NCBI GenBank assembly: GCA_018701215.1
Contig: JABIWH010000024.1
Location: 1-8,229, forward strand
Direction: 5' to 3'
DNA: 8,229 nucleotides
Origin: Rhodospirillaceae bacterium
Lineage (GTDB): Bacteria; Pseudomonadota; Alphaproteobacteria; GCA-2731375
Positions 1 through 4,546 of this stretch are shown here, piece after piece (the stretch's first letter is position 1; each line of letters opens with the position of its first letter). The notes under the pieces are model-generated. The model saw nothing but the letters and a program-made list of their open reading frames with translations. It made no database searches and was not told where the DNA came from. The position numbers and the translations under genes are program-made.

Positions 1-91
1 GCGTAACGCAAGGCGCTACACGAAGCAGCGCGGGTCCCTCCTATGGACTGCCGGGACAACCCGAAACGCCGCGCCTCGCATCAACCAAGGA

Positions 92-141
92 GGTCTAAAG
101 TTACTCCGCCATGCTGGTCTAAAGTTACTCCGGCGTTGACA
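92..141. mobile_element. Probable end of an IS21-type insertion sequence (terminal direct repeats)
   Basis: Two identical 17-bp direct repeats, GGTCTAAAGTTACTCCG, lie at 92-108 and 116-132 with a 24-bp period. They are followed by GCGTTGACA ending at 141. Read on the minus strand, the tip starts TGTCAACGCCGGAGTAAC. Paired direct repeats just inside a TG/CA tip are typical of IS21-family ends, where the transposase binds several sites. The rest of the element would lie to the left, outside the window. Positions 1-91 show no recognisable istA or istB coding sequence. The assignment rests on repeat architecture alone; the opposite end and the target duplication cannot be seen. It could instead be a pair of operator-like repeats. 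Confidence 0.45.
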
Positions 142-212
142 CCGTTGCCCAAAGGCCAATCCGCGCGCCGGTCCACTGCCAAACACCGAGCCGGTGACGG
201 TCATTGCGCGCG

Positions 213-235
213 AAAGATAGCGTGCCAAGGCTATC
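213..235 (-). terminator. Weak candidate terminator for the FecR-domain gene
   Basis: GATAGC at 216-221 and GCTATC at 230-235 form a 6-bp stem with an 8-nt loop, 14 nt beyond the stop codon of the minus-strand gene. On that strand the stem is followed by only TTTC. The stem is short and the U-tract minimal, so this is a weak intrinsic terminator at best. Rho-dependent termination is equally possible. Confidence 0.25.
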
Positions 236-248
236 GGTATCAACGTTA

Positions 249-2021
249 TCAGTTGGGAGAGGTTGTCGTATCCAATTCCACCGCAGTTGTATCGATGCCC
301 AGGGCCTCGGCGAGCTGCTGCGGTCCGGCCGCCGTGGCGATTTCGGAAAGAAGGGCGCCAATCTGTTCTTCAATCTTGGCATTGCTGGAAACCAGGCTCT
401 CTTGGTCGCGCTGATAATGCTCCTCCACCTCACCTTGAAGATCAAAATTACTTGGTTCATCCACGGGCTCAATGATGATCGCGGTCAAATAGGTAGAAAG
501 CGACGCCAGTTTATCAAATTCAATGACCAATTTGCCATCGACAACTTCAACCTCGACAATGACCATGCCGCCAACACTGTTGCTCCCACCGGCTTTACCC
601 GTGGGTTTCTCGACGGGGTCTTCCGGCGGTGCCTTGCCCTTGTCCACTGCTGCACTGACCGCGGCGGCAGCGGCGACGGCGCTGGGATCGGGGCCAAGCG
701 CCGTGCGCAAGGCCTTTTGCCGCACCGGCCGTGGCGGATTGGCCTTTGGCGGCGTTGGCGGCCTGCCCCGCCGAACCCTCGTGGTGAAGCCGGAATTAAC
801 GCGTCTGGTGGTACCTGCCGAACTGACGACCGCGGCGCCCTCGATAACGGTGGTCGTGGTCGCCCCATTGGCGGCCACGGTAATCTCCAAAATGGTGCCC
901 CTGATACCCATTGTGGCCACCGGGGTGCGAATCGAATAGCGGTCCTTTGCTAAATCACCCGAGACGAACCGCATCACACCCTTGGTCAGCGACAGGGTAA
1001 CCTGTGACTTGCTGCCCTTGGGGTCAAAAATAAATTTGTCCAAGGTCACCGAGGAATTCGCGCCAAGGGAAAGAATCGTATTGTCACGGAAAATCAAACG
1101 CGCCGCACTGCCGGGGCCGGTATTGATTTTCTCGTTCGAATAAACCTCATCCCTGATATCCAGGTCGCGGGACTTGGACGGCAATACGCCGCGCACGGAT
1201 GCAACAATCTCATGCGCCATGCCCACCGAAGGCGGGCCGTCAACGATTATCCCGTCGCCCTCTTTGTCCGAGCCGGAGCCTACCCTGGCGCCTTGGTTCG
1301 TCAGGCTACCTTCGTTCAGCCAGCTGGCGGGTTTATTCTGGGCGATATTCATCTCGTTGCCGTTGACGTTGATCTTTTTACCGAGGGGGTGATCAAACTT
1401 GCTGCCAATGCCCAGGTTATCGGTCATCAGGACGACGCGGTATTTGCCGTTGGGAACGCCGGTAGAGAACTTTTCCACGTTAACCACGCCGTCAGAGAGC
1501 AACTGGTCGGGCGAGGGGCGGCGCAGGGCGCGGCGGTCGGCGCCGCCCAGGCGTTTATCCTTGGCCGTGACGTGTTGAAAGTGCGGCATAATGGACGAAT
1601 CGGGCGGGCCAAAGTCAAAGCCGATAGAGTTCGGCGACAGACGAAAATTTTCAACTACCTTGACCTTGGCGATGGGCGTGGCGAAAAGCGATTGGCGGGC
1701 CGCCTGTGAGATTGAGGCGATGGCCTCCTGCAAGGCATCGGTGTCACTGGCGATCTCGGATGCCGCCAGCGCCTTGATCAGGCCATTGGCCCGTTCTTCC
1801 ATTTCTTTCGAACGGCCGCTGGCGCCTGACAGATAGAGTTGTAGCGTCCGAAGACCCGCCTCGCTGCCGCTGATCGCGCCTTGCAAGGCGGCTTCGGCGG
1901 AAACCTGCGTGGACTCGGTGTTTACGTCGGCCGCCTTGGCAGCGCCATGACCGCCAAGTATCACGGCGCAAGCCAGTCCGGCCAAAACCGAGGTTCGCAA
2001 ACCATGAAAAAGCACCGTCAT
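249..2021 (-). CDS. Exported FecR-domain protein with N-terminal beta-sandwich-like region
   Basis: This 590-residue protein starts at an ATG preceded by GGGAG with a 6-nt spacer. Residues 1-30 form a Sec signal peptide: charged start, hydrophobic core near 11-24, and AKA before the likely cut at 30/31. Residues about 120-262 contain FDFGPP (135-140) and GVPNGKYRVVL (188-198), spaced as in jelly-roll modules of secreted carbohydrate-active proteins. Residues about 275-412 are a FecR domain, with the signature of an induced-stress half-repeat (NTGPGSAARLIFRDNTILSLG at 300-320) and RTPVATMGIRGT (365-376). A Pro/Ala/Arg-rich linker (about 415-480) and an acidic tail of unknown fold follow. Classic FecR is an inner-membrane anti-sigma regulator of iron-citrate uptake. 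This protein has no internal membrane segment, and no ECF sigma factor or TonB receptor gene lies nearby. It is therefore probably a periplasmic or surface protein using the FecR fold structurally; its function is unknown. Confidence 0.9.
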   Translation of the reverse strand: MTVLFHGLRTSVLAGLACAVILGGHGAAKAADVNTESTQVSAEAALQGAISGSEAGLRTLQLYLSGASGRSKEMEERANGLIKALAASEIASDTDALQEAIASISQAARQSLFATPIAKVKVVENFRLSPNSIGFDFGPPDSSIMPHFQHVTAKDKRLGGADRRALRRPSPDQLLSDGVVNVEKFSTGVPNGKYRVVLMTDNLGIGSKFDHPLGKKINVNGNEMNIAQNKPASWLNEGSLTNQGARVGSGSDKEGDGIIVDGPPSVGMAHEIVASVRGVLPSKSRDLDIRDEVYSNEKINTGPGSAARLIFRDNTILSLGANSSVTLDKFIFDPKGSKSQVTLSLTKGVMRFVSGDLAKDRYSIRTPVATMGIRGTILEITVAANGATTTTVIEGAAVVSSAGTTRRVNSGFTTRVRRGRPPTPPKANPPRPVRQKALRTALGPDPSAVAAAAAVSAAVDKGKAPPEDPVEKPTGKAGGSNSVGGMVIVEVEVVDGKLVIEFDKLASLSTYLTAIIIEPVDEPSNFDLQGEVEEHYQRDQESLVSSNAKIEEQIGALLSEIATAAGPQQLAEALGIDTTAVELDTTTSPN

Positions 2022-2027
2022 TCACTA

Positions 2028-2032
2028 CTCCC
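2028..2032 (-). promoter_or_regulatory. Ribosome binding site of the FecR-domain gene
   Basis: On the minus strand GGGAG lies 6 nt before the ATG at 2019-2021. This is the best Shine-Dalgarno match in the window, and it fixes the start that also yields a well-formed signal peptide. Confidence 0.75.
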
Positions 2033-2123
2033 ATGATGGTGTGGCAGGGGTGACCCCGCCGCGCCATTCACAACTCTTCCTGGGTTTTCCGCGAACCGGG
2101 CAAGGTGGTCCACGCCAGGGCCT

Positions 2124-2154
2124 CATATGTGGTCTTCCCAGCCACCGTTGTCAA
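2124..2154 (-). promoter_or_regulatory. Candidate promoter of the FecR-domain gene
   Basis: A perfect TTGACA -35 hexamer lies at 2149-2154 on the minus strand. The best downstream hexamer is CATATG (2124-2129), 19 nt away and matching TATAAT at only three positions; a CACATA lies at 17 nt. Transcription from here would give a leader of roughly 95 nt. The -35 is strong but the -10 is poor, so the call is tentative. Confidence 0.35.
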
Positions 2155-2240
2155 TAATCGCCGTTGGCGCCGCCCATGGTTGCATCAAATTGCACAAGCC
2201 TTGGAATTTAATGCAAAAACGACGCCAATGGTGCAGTCTC

Positions 2241-2256
2241 TTACCAAGACGTTAAC
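2241..2256 (+). promoter_or_regulatory. CtrA-like binding site
   Basis: TTAC, seven bases, then TTAAC (TTACCAAGACGTTAAC) differs at one position from the alphaproteobacterial CtrA motif TTAA-N7-TTAA. It lies 94-109 nt upstream of the nucleotidyltransferase start, in an AT-richer patch of the intergenic region. Such a motif occurs by chance fairly often, so this is only a candidate. Confidence 0.3.
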
Positions 2257-2287
2257 AAATTGCCAACGGGGGCATCGTCCCGGAGCC

Positions 2288-2353
2288 ATGAAACACGGTA
2301 TTTTGTGCCTTATTTGTGCGCTGCGTCACAGTTCGCGCCAACCCGCGTCATGA
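2288..2353 (+). CDS. Possible 21-codon leader reading frame coupled to the nucleotidyltransferase gene
   Basis: An ATG at 2288 opens a 21-codon frame (MKHGILCLICALRHSSRQPAS) whose TGA stop (2351-2353) overlaps the ATG at 2350 in an ATGA arrangement. GGAG lies only 2 nt before the ATG, too close for an ideal Shine-Dalgarno. The same frame could start earlier (ATG at 2228). The peptide resembles no family I know. The ATGA overlap suggests translational coupling, and it would explain why the downstream start has no ribosome binding site of its own. Chance is a serious alternative. Confidence 0.2.
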   Translation: MKHGILCLICALRHSSRQPAS

Positions 2354-3420
2354 CGGATACCGTGACGGGTTCCGCAACGGCTTCCATGACGGCTTCCATG
2401 ACGGCTTCTGGGCCTTGGCCCTTGTTGCTGGCCGAACGTCAAATCGGCGATCAGGTTGATCCGCCGGCAATGGCGCCTGATCTGCTGGCGCGGCTGGACG
2501 GCCTGATCGGTCCCGCCCTGGCGCGGCATCTGCTCTATGATAGCGGCTTGACCCTGGCGGACAGCGCGGTCACGCAAAGCCGTCTATTGAACCGGTTTCG
2601 CCGCGCGGACGGTTTGCATTGGGCCCAACACGCCGCCGCCCATGGCATCAAGGTGGTCTGTCTAAAAGGCTTGGCGGCGACGCATCTGCTGTATTCAAAC
2701 GTCGATCTGCGTACCATGTCTGATGCGGATTTACTGGTTGCAGCCGCTGACCAAGACCGTCTGGTGGCATTATACCGGAGCGCCGGCTTGGATTTTTATC
2801 AAGCGGAGCCACGCGGGCCTTGGGGCCATATTTCCGATGCCTCCATGCTGCCCCTGACCGGCGCCGATGGCGCCTCGAACGTGGATCTGCATATCCATCC
2901 CGACGCCTGGCCCCTGCATCTGGGCCTTTCCAGCCGCGATGTCTTCGCCGCCGCCCGCGCGATTGCCGCCGGCGATGGCCAGATCCTGATCCCCTGCAGC
3001 ACCCACATGCTGTTGTTGACCGCCAGCCACGCGGCCCGTGATCTGTTCGGGCCGTCCACCGCCAAGTCCCTGATCGATGCCGCCCTGCTGTTGCGCCAAG
3101 AGGGCGGGGCGGTGGATTGGCGCGAGTTCGAGGACCGCCTGCAAGCGGGCCGGGTGGGAAAACCCGTGCGGGCCTTTCTGGCGATCCTGGACCGTCTCGG
3201 CGCCGATACCCAGGCCGTGCCCCGGGCCCTGAAGCGCGCGCCGGCGGGGGCCGAGTTCGAACGCGCGGTAAGGGACTATGCCACGCTGTTTCCCGTCGAT
3301 GCCTCCGCCCTGGCCAAGGCCCGGCGGGAGTTGCTGTTGTGCGCCGAACCCAGTGTCGCCCTGCGGCGCAATCTGCGGCGGTTGTTGGGCCTTTTGCGGC
3401 CTAGGCGTGGACCGGTCTAG
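2350..3420 (+). CDS. Nucleotidyltransferase family protein (NTP_transf_5-like)
   Basis: This 356-residue protein matches the uncharacterised nucleotidyltransferase family (NTP_transf_5), of the polymerase-beta nucleotidyltransferase superfamily. Diagnostic stretches are VVCLKGLAATHLLY (102-115), then RTMSDADLLV (121-130) with the metal-binding D125 and D127. NVDLHIHP (177-184) supplies the probable third acidic residue, D179. The C-terminal part has the usual helical segment (LIDAALLLRQ, 241-250; VDWREFEDR, 255-263). Members are thought to transfer a nucleotide to an unknown substrate and often sit in exopolysaccharide or peptide-modification loci; no such partner is visible here. The first 20 residues are a Thr/Ala/Ser/Met repeat and are not part of the fold. 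ATG 2350 was chosen for its ATGA overlap; in-frame ATGs at 2386 and 2398 are alternatives, as none has a clear ribosome binding site. An upstream TTG at 2260 is unlikely. meaB follows after 28 nt, so co-transcription is likely. Confidence 0.82.
   Translation: MTDTVTGSATASMTASMTASGPWPLLLAERQIGDQVDPPAMAPDLLARLDGLIGPALARHLLYDSGLTLADSAVTQSRLLNRFRRADGLHWAQHAAAHGIKVVCLKGLAATHLLYSNVDLRTMSDADLLVAAADQDRLVALYRSAGLDFYQAEPRGPWGHISDASMLPLTGADGASNVDLHIHPDAWPLHLGLSSRDVFAAARAIAAGDGQILIPCSTHMLLLTASHAARDLFGPSTAKSLIDAALLLRQEGGAVDWREFEDRLQAGRVGKPVRAFLAILDRLGADTQAVPRALKRAPAGAEFERAVRDYATLFPVDASALAKARRELLLCAEPSVALRRNLRRLLGLLRPRRGPV
2377..2410. repeat. 12-bp tandem repeat at the start of the nucleotidyltransferase gene
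   Basis: ACGGCTTCCATG occurs perfectly at 2377-2388 and 2389-2400, followed by a partial third copy (ACGGCTTC, 2401-2408). Degenerate relatives (ATGACGGATACC, GTGACGGGTTCC) precede it from 2350. Each full unit encodes Thr-Ala-Ser-Met and carries an in-frame ATG. The 12-nt unit keeps the reading frame if copies are gained or lost. Confidence 0.85.
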
Positions 3421-3448
3421 GACTCTTGGCTATGGTGCGCCCGGAGTG

Positions 3449-4450
3449 ATGAGCGAAATGACCAAAGATCCTGATATCACGGCAATGGCCGCCGCCGTCG
3501 CCGCCGGCGACCGCCGTACCTTGGCGCGCGCCATCACATTGGTGGAATCCACCCGCCCCGATCACCGCCGCCAGGCCGAGGCACTGTTAGCGGCCCTGCC
3601 CAGCAGCACCAAGCCGTCCATCCGTATTGGCATTACCGGCGCGCCGGGGGTCGGCAAGTCGACCTTTATCGAAGCATTCGGCGGCCACCTTACATCCCTG
3701 GGCCTGCGCCTCGCGGTTTTGGCGGTGGATCCGTCTTCATCGCGTACCGGCGGCTCGATCCTGGGCGACAAAACCCGAATGGAGGATTTATCCCGCAATC
3801 CCAACGCCTTTATCCGGCCCTCGCCGGCGGGACGTTCCCTGGGCGGCGTGGCCCGGCGTACCCGCGAGGCCATGGCGTTGGTGGAAGCCGCCGGCTACGA
3901 GGTAACGATCGTTGAAACCGTCGGCGTGGGGCAGTCGGAATATGCGGTCGCCGATATGGTGGACATGTTCCTGCTGTTGGTGGCGCCGGGGGGCGGCGAT
4001 GAATTGCAGGGTATCAAGCGCGGCATCATGGAGCTGGCGGATCTGTTGGTGGTGAACAAGGCCGATGGCGCTTTTGTCGCTGCCGCCAACCATGCGGCGG
4101 CGGATTACCGCAACGCCCTTAATCTGATCCGGCCGAAAACGCCAGGCTGGACGGTAGAGGTATTATTGGCCTCGGCCCTGCAGGGTCAGGGTCTGGCCGA
4201 GATCTGGCAGGCCCTGCAGCGGCTGCAAGCGGTTCTGGTAGCAAACGGCGGCGGCCCGGCCAGCCGAGCCGCCCAAGCCATGCGCTGGCTGTGGGAAGAA
4301 ATTCAGGACGATCTGATGGCCGAACTGAAAGCGGACAAGGCCCTGGCGCCGTTGATCAAGGATCTGGAAGCGGATGTGGAAGCCGGCCGCCGCACCCCCT
4401 CGGCGGCGGCGCGGGAAATTTTGGCGGCATTTTTGCAGCGGACGACGTGA
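3449..4450 (+). CDS. meaB: MeaB/ArgK/MMAA-type GTPase, methylmalonyl-CoA mutase chaperone
   Basis: This 333-residue protein has the full G3E-family MeaB signature. The P-loop is GAPGVGKS (64-71). VDPSSSRTGGSILGDKTRM (93-111) follows, then the switch segment FIRPSPAGRSLGGVARRTRE (121-140), ETVGVGQSE (156-164), the base-specificity motif NKAD (203-206), and a C-terminal helical dimerisation arm. The family binds adenosylcobalamin-dependent methylmalonyl-CoA mutase in the cytoplasm. It uses GTP hydrolysis to gate cofactor loading and protect the enzyme during propionyl-CoA catabolism. The mutase gene is normally close by but is absent here. Length fits the family. ATG 3449 is called, but GGAG (3443-3446) is only 2 nt upstream; ATG 3458 (330 residues, 11-nt spacer) is equally plausible. 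The switch segment has AGRS where SGGT or RGT is usual, a mild deviation. The older name ArgK refers to a disputed arginine transport kinase role. Confidence 0.93.
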   Translation: MSEMTKDPDITAMAAAVAAGDRRTLARAITLVESTRPDHRRQAEALLAALPSSTKPSIRIGITGAPGVGKSTFIEAFGGHLTSLGLRLAVLAVDPSSSRTGGSILGDKTRMEDLSRNPNAFIRPSPAGRSLGGVARRTREAMALVEAAGYEVTIVETVGVGQSEYAVADMVDMFLLLVAPGGGDELQGIKRGIMELADLLVVNKADGAFVAAANHAAADYRNALNLIRPKTPGWTVEVLLASALQGQGLAEIWQALQRLQAVLVANGGGPASRAAQAMRWLWEEIQDDLMAELKADKALAPLIKDLEADVEAGRRTPSAAAREILAAFLQRTT

Positions 4451-4515
4451 AATTACCTGCGGATAGCTGCAGGGTTGACCGTATCTTCGGCGCTGCGAAA
4501 ATTTCCATAATGGGC

Positions 4516-4521
4516 TATAAT
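4516..4521 (+). promoter_or_regulatory. Consensus -10 box upstream of the cyclase gene
   Basis: A perfect TATAAT lies at 4516-4521, 25 nt before the GTG start, with a second ATAAT-like hexamer (CATAAT) at 4506-4511. The only good -35 candidate, TTGACC at 4475-4480, is 35 nt upstream of TATAAT and 25 nt upstream of CATAAT. Neither spacing is standard, and an extended -10 is not present. If used, the leader would be about 20 nt, and the cyclase would have its own transcription unit apart from meaB. No intrinsic terminator is visible after meaB. Confidence 0.45.
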
Positions 4522-4530
4522 ACGGCTGCA

Positions 4531-4541
4531 AAGGGGATGGG
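4531..4541 (+). promoter_or_regulatory. Ribosome binding site for the GTG start of the cyclase gene
   Basis: The purine-rich AAGGGGATGGG run ends 5 nt before GTG 4547; its AAGGGG core is 10 nt away. It supports GTG as the start. The ATG inside this run (4537) is out of frame with the cyclase. The SAM domain begins within a few residues of the GTG, so a later start would damage it. Confidence 0.6.
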
Positions 4542-4546
4542 ACGCC

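Larger units (their letters stand above)
1..248. other. Intergenic region left of the FecR-domain gene
   Basis: No convincing gene is visible here. Short open frames exist on both strands but none has a recognisable protein, and one frame simply runs through the two direct repeats at 92-132. A small inverted repeat (GCGCT at 13-17 with AGCGC at 27-31) lies at the left edge. Positions 142-248, between the IS-like tip and the FecR gene stop, contain only one weak hairpin that could end the FecR transcript (listed separately). Confidence 0.5.
2022..2349. other. Divergent intergenic region between the FecR and nucleotidyltransferase genes
   Basis: This 328-nt region lies between two divergent genes and must contain promoters for both. 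It holds the minus-strand TTGACA box, three TTGCA-type motifs (TTGCAT 2180-2185, TTGCAC 2190-2195, ATGCAA 2211-2216), a CtrA-like site and a short plus-strand reading frame ending at 2353. No clear sigma-70 promoter for the plus-strand gene could be found by eye. An 82-codon plus-strand frame spanning 2105-2353 has no recognisable family and is probably not a gene over its full length. Confidence 0.5.

Noticed and set aside
204..953. 249-codon plus-strand open frame
   Set aside because: It is opposite the FecR-domain gene, rich in Gly/Arg/Ala low complexity, with no family signature. The minus-strand protein has a signal peptide, ribosome binding site and known domain.
2105..2353. 82-codon plus-strand frame in the divergent intergenic region as a full gene
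   Set aside because: There is no recognisable domain or convincing ribosome binding site at its start, and it crosses regions that look regulatory. Only its final 21 codons are kept, as a tentative leader frame.
2350..2410. CRISPR-like or multi-copy repeat array
   Set aside because: The repeat is a direct 12-bp tandem with no spacers and lies inside a coding region.
3278..3448. N-terminal extension of MeaB upstream of 3449
   Set aside because: The extension overlaps the end of the nucleotidyltransferase gene, is rich in Cys/Pro/Trp, and is absent from the family. The MeaB fold begins after ATG 3449 or 3458.
4455..4474. Hairpin after meaB as an intrinsic terminator
   Set aside because: CCTGC (4456-4460) and GCAGG (4469-4473) form only a 5-bp stem and are followed by GTTGACC, not a T-run.
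4475..4521. TTGACC and TATAAT as one sigma-70 promoter
   Set aside because: The hexamers are 35 nt apart, far from the usual 16-18 nt. Only the -10 box is retained as a candidate.
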